Of a stretch of 5,244 bases of DNA, positions 1 to 4,938 are shown one piece after another; within the stretch, counting starts at the first letter, position 1, and every line of letters begins with the position of its first letter. This DNA is from Sedimentisphaerales bacterium (GTDB lineage: Bacteria > Planctomycetota > Phycisphaerae > Sedimentisphaerales > SM23-30). The translations under genes were made by a program, and so were the position numbers. The notes beneath the pieces are model-generated. The model was not told the DNA's origin. It made no database searches and saw nothing but the letters and a program-made list of their open reading frames with translations. The stretch lies in assembly GCA_030640865.1 (NCBI GenBank), contig DAOWIP010000086.1, positions 1-5,244 on the forward strand. The letters run 5' to 3'.

Positions 1-183
1 GATTTTGTGGCGTTGGCAGTGCTGCCGCACGGGCAGATAGTCGGTTTTCGCAACGTTTTTCGGACTTTTGGCGGTTGCGTCAATAATAGCTATTTTCTCG
101 ACAATCTCAAGAAATTTGCGAAAAAAAATTGCATTTCAGACTTAAATCCGCGATATTATGGTGGTACTGAGAAGATTGAGTAA
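1..183 (+). CDS. 3' end of an unrecognised reading frame (partial)
   Basis: The first reading frame is open from the window edge through 60 codons and ends at a double stop, TAA TAA, at 181-186. The other two forward frames close within about 40 codons. The translation starts DFVALAVLPHGQIVGFRNVF and ends NPRYYGGTEKIE. It has a hydrophobic start, a basic middle (LKKFAKKN) and a mixed third-base composition that looks coding. I do not recognise the family and assign no function. The stop lies 34 nt before the next start codon, with no hairpin terminator between them, so it may share a transcript with the downstream glycoside hydrolase. A chance open frame of 60 codons cannot be excluded. The minus strand is also open over about 1-135, but without a start. 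Confidence 0.45.
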   Translation, partial: DFVALAVLPHGQIVGFRNVFRTFGGCVNNSYFLDNLKKFAKKNCISDLNPRYYGGTEKIE

Positions 184-200
184 TAATTGACTAATAAAGT

Positions 201-207
201 AAAGGAG
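201..207 (+). promoter_or_regulatory. Shine-Dalgarno site of the GH105-like gene
   Basis: AAAGGAG ends 10 nt before the ATG at 218. It is a strong match to the anti-Shine-Dalgarno sequence and fixes the start codon. A TTGACT at 187-192 just upstream resembles a -35 box but is too close to the start to serve this gene. Confidence 0.75.
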
Positions 208-217
208 TAAGGCTGTT

Positions 218-1399
218 ATGACAGGAAAGCAAAAAACCGTTGTGTCAACATTGTGCGTTTTCTTGTTTGCATATATCCTCTGTACAGCGGAATGTTTGTC
301 CGACGAGCGCCGGCAGAACATTTTCCACGATAACAAGGACAAAACAACTCTGGAAATCGCGCAGTTGGTGGGAAATAAATATATTACTTCCGATCCCCGG
401 ATTTACTCGCCGCCACACCCTAAAGATAAGATATTTCGCCCGTGGTTCTATCCCGCAGGTGTTACACTCTGGTCGTTGTGTCAGCTTTCTGACATTTCGC
501 AAGACCCGTCATATCTCGATTTCGCGTGTCGCAACTTTGACTATTATCTGGACAATAACAAGGTAGTGTACAAAATAAACATGAACAGAGGCGGGATGAT
601 GGGGCACGCCCTTCTGGAAGTGAACAACCGGCGACCAAATCCGCGATATAAAGAACTCGTCAGAAAGATTTCACATTATTATGAGCACGAACAAACCCGA
701 TTGCCCGACGGAAGTATCTGTTACAAAAAAAATCCGGAACTCCGCCAGACGTGGATCGACTCGCTGTTCGTATGGTGTCCCATACAAGTCAAGTCGGCAA
801 AATTGTTCAATCAACCGCAGCGATATGAAGATGTCATGCGGCAATTCTTTAATTTTACAACGCGGCTTCAGGACCCCGCGATTAAACTCTTTTATCAGGG
901 ATGGGGCTGGGGAATAAATCGCACCACGCACTCGCCGGGATTCTGGTGCCGAGGCAACGGATGGGTTATAATGGCAATGACTGAATCACTCAAAGCCATT
1001 CCCCCGAACCAACCGGGACGGGAAAAGTTGCTGGGTCTCTACCAGGATTTTGCCAAGGCTATATTGAAAGAACAGTCGCCGTCAGGACGATGGCACCAGT
1101 TGTTAACACACCACGATTCTTATCAGGAAACCTCCGGAACGGCAATGTTTATCTATTCATTTGTCCAGGGTTATAAAAACGGCTGGCTGACTGAAAAATA
1201 TAAAGATGCCGCACTTAAAGGGTTTGAAGGTTTAAAAGAAAAAATCGATCGAGAGGGCAATATTTATGACACCTGTATAGGTTGTGGTACTCGTGATACA
1301 CTTGAGGGCTATTACAAACGTGAAAAACGCACCAATGAGCAACACGCTATAGGCCCTGTCATCCTGGCCGCCTGTGCTGTCAGCTCTTTGGACAAATAA
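218..1399 (+). CDS. exported GH88/GH105-type unsaturated glycuronyl hydrolase
   Basis: Probable glycoside hydrolase of the six-hairpin (alpha/alpha)6 fold, family GH105 (YteR/RhiN-like) or close to it. Known members hydrate the double bond of a 4,5-unsaturated uronic acid at the non-reducing end of lyase-made oligosaccharides, which releases that sugar. Visible in the 393 aa: a signal peptide with hydrophobic core at about 8-22 and likely cleavage after Ala24; GGMMGHALLEV at 125-135; TWIDSLF at 178-184, whose Asp181 matches the catalytic Asp of the family; QGWGWG at 227-232; the hallmark WCRGNGW at 243-249; and ETSGTAM at 304-310. Length is usual for the family. Odd points: the acidic residue usually found before the GAMG-like segment is Asn123/Arg124 here, and the His usual in the YHGW-like segment is Gln227. 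It may therefore belong to a variant subfamily with another linkage or substrate. The signal peptide implies action in the periplasm or outside the cell, whereas many GH105 enzymes are cytoplasmic. Confidence 0.85.
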   Translation: MTGKQKTVVSTLCVFLFAYILCTAECLSDERRQNIFHDNKDKTTLEIAQLVGNKYITSDPRIYSPPHPKDKIFRPWFYPAGVTLWSLCQLSDISQDPSYLDFACRNFDYYLDNNKVVYKINMNRGGMMGHALLEVNNRRPNPRYKELVRKISHYYEHEQTRLPDGSICYKKNPELRQTWIDSLFVWCPIQVKSAKLFNQPQRYEDVMRQFFNFTTRLQDPAIKLFYQGWGWGINRTTHSPGFWCRGNGWVIMAMTESLKAIPPNQPGREKLLGLYQDFAKAILKEQSPSGRWHQLLTHHDSYQETSGTAMFIYSFVQGYKNGWLTEKYKDAALKGFEGLKEKIDREGNIYDTCIGCGTRDTLEGYYKREKRTNEQHAIGPVILAACAVSSLDK

Positions 1400-1401
1400 T
1401 T

Positions 1402-1416
1402 ATACCCATCGGGTAT
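1402..1416 (+). repeat. short hairpin right after the GH105-like stop
   Basis: ATACCC (1402-1407) and GGGTAT (1411-1416) form a perfect 6-bp stem with a 3-nt loop, beginning two nt after the TAA. No T-run follows, so it is not a canonical intrinsic terminator. It could protect the 3' end of the mRNA or weakly pause polymerase. Confidence 0.4.
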
Positions 1417-1425
1417 CATTATCTG

Positions 1426-1470
1426 GCAGCAAGCGTAGCCCGCCCTGCTTTTTGTTCGGGCTACGCCTGC
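1426..1470. repeat. long inverted repeat with a T-rich loop (possible dispersed element)
   Basis: GCGTAGCCCG (1433-1442) and CGGGCTACGC (1457-1466) are perfect 10-bp arms around a 14-nt loop. The stem continues outward with GCAG (1426-1429) and CTGC (1467-1470) after a 3-nt bulge on the left. The T-run (TTTTT) lies inside the loop rather than after the stem, so this is not a standard terminator. Its GC-rich arms stand out in a moderately AT-rich spacer, which fits a dispersed intergenic hairpin of the REP type. Copies elsewhere cannot be tested from this window. Confidence 0.5.
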
Positions 1471-1493
1471 TACACGATTGGCGTCCAAGGCAA

Positions 1494-1503
1494 AGTTATA
1501 ACT
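1494..1503. repeat. 10-bp palindrome in the spacer
   Basis: AGTTATAACT is a perfect palindrome. AACTGTT overlapping its right end (1500-1506) recurs at 1518-1524, followed by a run of seven T at 1523-1529. It could be an operator half of unknown use, but an AT-rich palindrome of this size can arise by chance. Apart from this, the hairpins and a candidate promoter, I see nothing in the 252-nt spacer 1400-1651. Confidence 0.2.
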
Positions 1504-1580
1504 GTTACAATCCATACAACTGTTTTTTTGTTGAAACGCTATCGTCTGATATAGCAGTGATTTCCCCTCAAATGTTTGCC

Positions 1581-1610
1581 TGGAGATATTTTAGATGTTA
1601 AACTTATAGT
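1581..1610 (+). promoter_or_regulatory. candidate promoter for the small membrane protein gene
   Basis: TATAGT at 1605-1610 is a good -10 hexamer. TGGAGA at 1581-1586, 18 bp upstream, matches four of six -35 positions. The inferred transcript would start near 1617 and place the start codon about 35 nt downstream. An imperfect hairpin (1617-1634, AGCC/GGCT outer arms) would sit in the leader. Support is from spacing and consensus only. Confidence 0.25.
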
Positions 1611-1651
1611 AAGGGTAGCCTTCCAGGGATGGCTGCTCATACGAGGTAGCT

Positions 1652-1894
1652 ATGAGAGGAACAATAAGAGGGGCTATTCTGCGAATGCTCATGGCATTCT
1701 TTGCAGGGGCTGTCACTATGCTGTTTATTCTGACCCCCGGTCAGGTACGGATCAAAGACATCTTCGATCAGCAACAACGCTCGAAGATGATCGATTTCAA
1801 TCAGGCCGCCGACCGTGTCGAAAGGGCGAACGACCTGACGCTCTTTTACGCTAACCGTGCCCGGCGATATCTCAGGGACAAATTCTCGCCGTAG
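1652..1894 (+). CDS. small single-pass membrane protein, unknown function
   Basis: An 80-aa protein I do not recognise. The N-terminus is basic (Arg2, Arg6, Arg11). A hydrophobic segment at about 12-28 (MLMAFFAGAVTMLFILT) should form one membrane helix or an uncleaved signal anchor. The remaining ~50 residues are charged and helix-prone (KDIFDQQQRSK, DRVERAND) and end basic (RARRYLRDKFSP). The start at 1652 is preceded by GAGG at 1643-1646 with a 5-nt spacer. Its codon third positions look coding, while overlapping frames give Arg/Ser-rich translations. It stands alone, with non-coding DNA on both sides, so the context gives no clue to its role. A small membrane-bound partner or scaffold would fit, but nothing shows it. 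Confidence 0.6.
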   Translation: MRGTIRGAILRMLMAFFAGAVTMLFILTPGQVRIKDIFDQQQRSKMIDFNQAADRVERANDLTLFYANRARRYLRDKFSP

Positions 1895-1907
1895 TTAAGT
1901 CCGTACC

Positions 1908-1924
1908 GCAGGCGTCTCGCCTGC
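1908..1924. repeat. perfect 7-bp GC-rich hairpin
   Basis: GCAGGCG (1908-1914) and CGCCTGC (1918-1924) pair around a TCT loop, 13 nt after the stop of the small membrane protein gene. No T-run follows, so terminator function is doubtful. The tight GC-rich form resembles a dispersed intergenic hairpin. Confidence 0.5.
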
Positions 1925-1964
1925 AGCCATTTGCACTACAGTCTTGTAGGGGTGGAGTCTTGTC

Positions 1965-1986
1965 CCACGCGGTTCCCTCCGTGTGG
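1965..1986. repeat. 8-bp hairpin with one G-U pair
   Basis: CCACGCGG (1965-1972) pairs with CCGTGTGG (1979-1986) around a 6-nt TTCCCT loop. One position is a G-U wobble, so pairing is better in RNA than in DNA. It is followed by CGATCTTATTT, not a clean T-run, so it is at best a weak terminator for the upstream gene. Confidence 0.4.
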
Positions 1987-1994
1987 CGATCTTA

Positions 1995-2022
1995 TTTGAT
2001 GTTGAATGTTGAGCGTTTGATG
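1995..2022. repeat. degenerate heptamer block (TTTGATG family)
   Basis: Read in sevens, this stretch is TTTGATG, TTGAATG, TTGAGCG, TTTGATG. All units share T1, T2 and G7. TTTGATGTT occurs exactly at 1995-2003 and 2016-2024, a 21-nt period. The block is exactly in phase (8 x 7 nt) with the TTCTGNN array that starts at 2051, although the unit sequence differs. Confidence 0.4.
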
Positions 2023-2031
2023 TTCATTTCA

Positions 2032-2127
<96 letters not shown>

Positions 2128-2151
2128 TTCTCTTCTTCTTACAACTCACTC

Positions 2152-2180
2152 TTGACACCTTTGCCAAAACAGGTTAGGCT
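2152..2180 (+). promoter_or_regulatory. sigma70-type promoter of the TetR gene
   Basis: TTGACA at 2152-2157 is a perfect -35 hexamer. With the ideal 17-bp spacer it is followed by TAGGCT at 2175-2180, which keeps the key T1, A2 and T6 of the -10 hexamer. Transcription would begin near 2187 and leave a leader of about 60 nt. It is the best promoter match in the window and probably drives the regulator and, by readthrough, the beta-helix genes. Confidence 0.5.
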
Positions 2181-2205
2181 TGTCTTTCGGCAGGAAGGTA
2201 ATATA

Positions 2206-2217
2206 GACGCCGGCGTC
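2206..2217. promoter_or_regulatory. 12-bp perfect palindrome, candidate TetR operator
   Basis: GACGCCGGCGTC is a perfect palindrome between the promoter and the ribosome binding site of a TetR-family gene. TetR regulators bind as dimers to palindromes and often repress their own gene. The site would lie about 20-30 nt downstream of the inferred transcription start, so it could act as a roadblock. No second copy was seen elsewhere in the window. Confidence 0.45.
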
Positions 2218-2246
2218 AAAAGTTTTGAGAACTGGAGTTTCGCGAA

Positions 2247-2828
2247 ATGGCCAAAATCGCTCGAGGCAAAAGAACTCGTTCCGATATTTTACAGACCGCG
2301 TCCCGTCTTTTCGCTCTGAACGGTTATTTTCATACCAGCACCAGCGACATTCTCGAATCCGTCTCGATCAGCAAGGGGGCTTTCTATCATCATTTCAGGA
2401 GCAAGGAAGATTTGGCCCTTGCCATCCTTGAGCGGTTGCGCCGTGATTATCAGGAATCACTTATCGAACCGGTCAGGAAAGCTGAGCCTGGCAGACGGCC
2501 CGGCGAAATGCTCAATCGAATCGTGGAACTGAACCAGTCCGGTCAATGGTTCAACTGCCTGCTGATAGCCCGGCTTGCCCAGGAAATGAGCCAGCAGGAG
2601 GGGGAACTGGCCCGCCAGGTCGTCGAAACAGTAAATTGGTTGATCGAGTTCTGGCGGGAAATTATCTCCGACGCCCAGACCGCCGGGTCGATATCCCAAA
2701 ACCCGGACCCGCGAATTATTGCTGAACTGATATTTGCCGCCTGGACCGGCGCCCTTATCTGTCGCGAACTGGATGATGGAATCATCAACTTAGACACGCT
2801 CCGAAAATCCATTCAGGCAATAATATGA
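2247..2828 (+). CDS. TetR/AcrR-family transcriptional regulator, NemR-like
   Basis: A 193-aa regulator, a normal size for the family. The N-terminal DNA-binding domain is clear: helix 1 at about 8-26 (RSDILQTASRLFALNGY), then the helix-turn-helix at 31-50 (STSDILESVSISKGAFYHHF) and the typical SKEDL at 52-56. The C-terminal ligand and dimer domain contains NCLLIARLAQEM (103-114) and AAWTGALICREL (164-175), which resemble the matching parts of E. coli NemR. Cys104 falls at the place of the NemR redox Cys106. NemR Lys175 appears replaced by Glu174, next to Arg173. The start at ATG 2247 is supported by GGAG at 2234-2237. The stop lies 27 nt before the next start, with no terminator, so the regulator is probably cotranscribed with the beta-helix gene. 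A perfect palindrome upstream suggests autorepression. The inducer is unknown: a reactive electrophile, an oxidant or a sugar-derived aldehyde are all possible. Confidence 0.9.
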   Translation: MAKIARGKRTRSDILQTASRLFALNGYFHTSTSDILESVSISKGAFYHHFRSKEDLALAILERLRRDYQESLIEPVRKAEPGRRPGEMLNRIVELNQSGQWFNCLLIARLAQEMSQQEGELARQVVETVNWLIEFWREIISDAQTAGSISQNPDPRIIAELIFAAWTGALICRELDDGIINLDTLRKSIQAII

Positions 2829-2841
2829 ATTGATTGACAGG

Positions 2842-2847
2842 AAAGGA
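2842..2847 (+). promoter_or_regulatory. Shine-Dalgarno site that fixes a GTG start
   Basis: AAAGGA ends 8 nt before GTG 2856. The GTG is directly followed by Lys-Lys and a hydrophobic stretch, which is a complete signal peptide. No in-frame ATG lies upstream after the TetR stop at a usable distance. Confidence 0.65.
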
Positions 2848-2855
2848 TAGAAAAA

Positions 2856-4889
2856 GTGAAAAAGATATTAGTTTTGGTAATTGTGGCGGGTGTGATGTGG
2901 GTAAGTTCGGCCGAGGTTGGCGCAGTCGATTATTATGTCGATGCGACCGGCGGCAACGACAGTTGGAACGGCAATTATCCGAACTACGAGGGCGGCATGA
3001 ACGGGCCGTGGAAGACAATTGCCAGGGTGAATGATTATGCGGAAAACCCGAGATTTTCTGATGGGGATGCGATTTGTTTTAAAAGAGGTGAGGTATGGAG
3101 AAATGATGAGACAATAGGTTATGACACCTCAACAATCTATTGGGGAACTCTCAATGGATTGACAATACAGGATTATGGAACCGGGGAAAAACCCTGGATT
3201 GACGGCAGTTCGCAGGCGGCTATCTGTTTTCACGGTTATGATAAATTGTCAAATCTGGTAATACGAAACATCGATGTAAGCGGACTGGGATGGGTAGGTG
3301 CTCCCGAAACAGCAAATATTTATGTGAGGAACGTTACTAATATTACTATCGATAACATTTATGCCGATGGGCATAAAGGAACCCCCACGGAGTTCGTTGT
3401 GAAAGGGCCTATAAAAATCGGGCCGAATCTGGGAGACCTTGTCATAAAAAATTGTGAAATATTCAATATTATGCAAAGAGATACTCTTAATAGGTATGGC
3501 AGTCCATATACAATTGTAATAAATAATTATCATGTTTCTGCAAATGCCAAGATTACAGGATCGGTTAAAATCATCAATAATACCGTGCATGATGTTGTAG
3601 GAGATATTTTACAGCCGGCGAATGTTCGTCCTCCGGGGGGACTCCTTATTGCGGACAATGTGTTTTATCATTTCGGCGAAAATGCTATTGACCTGAAAAG
3701 TTGCAGCAATGTAATCATAGAGAACAATGAAATCTACAGGGATTTCGGAGGCAGTAACAAGTATTGCGAGGACTACTGGCCGGACCACCTCTTTAATTTC
3801 GGCATGATAGTTACTCATACTACCGGAGGTGGTACTGATCCTACTTGCGAGAACATAATAATAAGGAACAATTATATCCATTCTGCGGGCAATTTCAGGA
3901 CATTTGAAATAGGAGGCGCGAACAATCTTCAAATATACGATAATTATTTCAAGGATGTAGGAAGAATAGAGTTAAGTACTAATAGATGTTCTGTTCACAA
4001 TAATGTATGGGATGTAACCCATGATCCGGTATGCGATGATTTTATTTATTGCACATCGGGCACTACGTCCTGTTCAGCTTCGACATTGTCACTTATAGCA
4101 CCCTCATCATATATGCGTTCTTGTAAGATATTCAACAACACATTCTACACAAAATCAAACACAATGAACTATGGTATGTACTACAAGAAATATTCGACCA
4201 GTGTAAATAATGAAATCTTTAACAACATCTTTTACTTCGACAGGGATGATACGAATTCCTATCCATTATATTTCAAAATTCGTGACGACAGTTCTGATAT
4301 ACCTGATGTACATAATAATCTTTATTTCAATCCCTCCGGCACAAAGAGAATTTATTGGGACGGAACTATTTATGATTCAACCGACCAGACCGCCTGGCAA
4401 GACGCAGGCCACCCTGGAGGTATATTTACAGACCCCCTTTTTGTTGACCCTGAGAACAGCGGTTTCCATCTGCAATCAACTTCCCCAATGATAGACACAG
4501 GAGTATTCCTTACCACCATCACCAGCAATACCGCAAGCAGTCAAACCTCATTCACAGTAGTTGACGCGGGCTGTTTCTACGACGGCTGGGGAATCCCCGG
4601 CGAGGTGGGCAATACCATCAAAACCCAAAACGGACAAACAACAACCGTCCAGACAGTTGACTACGATACCAACACAATAACAGTCAACCCAGCGATAAAT
4701 ATTGTCAATAACGAAGGAATAGCTTTAAATTACGAAGGCACTGCCCCTGACATCGGCGCTTATGAGTACGCTATCCGAGGCGATCTCAACGGCGATGGTT
4801 GTGTTGATATTACAGATTTATCTATGTTTGTTGAATTCTGGCTTCAATGCAATGATCCGCAAAATCCCGACTGCGAGTTTCCTTTTTAA
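2856..4889 (+). CDS. secreted parallel beta-helix protein with terminal dockerin-like repeat
   Basis: A 677-aa protein starting at GTG. A signal peptide (1-23, KK then a hydrophobic core, cleavage near VGA) is followed by DYYVDATGGND (25-35) and GDAICFKRGEVW (70-81). Positions 100-490 form a right-handed parallel beta-helix: Asn-containing turns such as IINNTVH (239-245), IIENNEIY (287-294), IIRNNYIH (335-342), IFNNTFY (425-431) and VHNNLYF (485-491) recur about every 20-32 residues. Then come DPLFVDP (526-532), SPMIDTG (543-549), an inserted beta-rich module containing DGWGIPG (576-582), and PDIGAYEY (631-638). The C-terminus has one EF-hand-like loop (Asp643, Asn645, Asp647, Asp651, Asp654), as in one half of a type I dockerin. 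Beta-helix families include polysaccharide lyases, hydrolases and epimerases. I see no assignable catalytic site, so substrate and activity are open. Arginine codons are mostly AGA/AGG, unlike the upstream genes. Confidence 0.85.
   Translation: MKKILVLVIVAGVMWVSSAEVGAVDYYVDATGGNDSWNGNYPNYEGGMNGPWKTIARVNDYAENPRFSDGDAICFKRGEVWRNDETIGYDTSTIYWGTLNGLTIQDYGTGEKPWIDGSSQAAICFHGYDKLSNLVIRNIDVSGLGWVGAPETANIYVRNVTNITIDNIYADGHKGTPTEFVVKGPIKIGPNLGDLVIKNCEIFNIMQRDTLNRYGSPYTIVINNYHVSANAKITGSVKIINNTVHDVVGDILQPANVRPPGGLLIADNVFYHFGENAIDLKSCSNVIIENNEIYRDFGGSNKYCEDYWPDHLFNFGMIVTHTTGGGTDPTCENIIIRNNYIHSAGNFRTFEIGGANNLQIYDNYFKDVGRIELSTNRCSVHNNVWDVTHDPVCDDFIYCTSGTTSCSASTLSLIAPSSYMRSCKIFNNTFYTKSNTMNYGMYYKKYSTSVNNEIFNNIFYFDRDDTNSYPLYFKIRDDSSDIPDVHNNLYFNPSGTKRIYWDGTIYDSTDQTAWQDAGHPGGIFTDPLFVDPENSGFHLQSTSPMIDTGVFLTTITSNTASSQTSFTVVDAGCFYDGWGIPGEVGNTIKTQNGQTTTVQTVDYDTNTITVNPAINIVNNEGIALNYEGTAPDIGAYEYAIRGDLNGDGCVDITDLSMFVEFWLQCNDPQNPDCEFPF
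2928..2961 (+). repeat. 34-nt direct repeat, copy 1
   Basis: This stretch encodes DYYVDATGGND at the start of the mature protein. It is identical base for base to 5050-5083 in the next gene. The bases immediately before (C versus T) and after (G versus C) differ. Confidence 0.95.
4783..4824 (+). other. dockerin-like single EF-hand coding segment
   Basis: Codes for residues 643-656, a loop with acidic or amide residues at loop positions 1, 3, 5, 9 and 12, followed by a hydrophobic helix (LSMFVEFWL). True type I dockerins carry two such repeats. Here only one is present, and the protein ends 13 residues later in a short tail with Cys665 and Cys673. Single or half dockerin-like ends are frequent in planctomycete secreted proteins and may serve sorting, anchoring or protein contact rather than cellulosome assembly. 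Confidence 0.65.
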
Positions 4890-4938
4890 TATAATGACGA
4901 ATGATGGAATATTACAGCAAGATAAAGAGAAAAGTGTA

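Noticed and set aside
142..342. Minus-strand 66-codon frame over the GH105-like start
   Set aside because: It is antisense to a strong ribosome binding site and signal peptide, and the translation has no recognisable features.
1426..1470. Intrinsic terminator after the GH105-like gene
   Set aside because: The stem is strong, but the T-run is in the loop, not after the stem. Termination is possible but not supported by the usual pattern.
1576..1854. Open frame of 92 codons overlapping the small membrane protein gene
   Set aside because: Its translation is Arg/Ser/Gly-rich without domain character, it has no good ribosome binding site, and the overlapping 80-codon frame has a better start site, a membrane helix and coding-type third positions.
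3249..3932. Two minus-strand open frames (3249-3590 and 3609-3932) inside the beta-helix gene
   Set aside because: They are antisense shadows of an AT-rich, Asn-rich coding region and show no motifs or supported starts.
4210..4491. Plus-strand 93-codon frame inside the beta-helix gene
   Set aside because: It is an out-of-frame shadow rich in Ile/Thr, and the main frame is clearly coding throughout.
4880..4890. T-run at the end of the first beta-helix gene as a terminator
   Set aside because: CCTTTTTAA lies at the stop codon and has no hairpin before it, so readthrough into the next gene is more likely.
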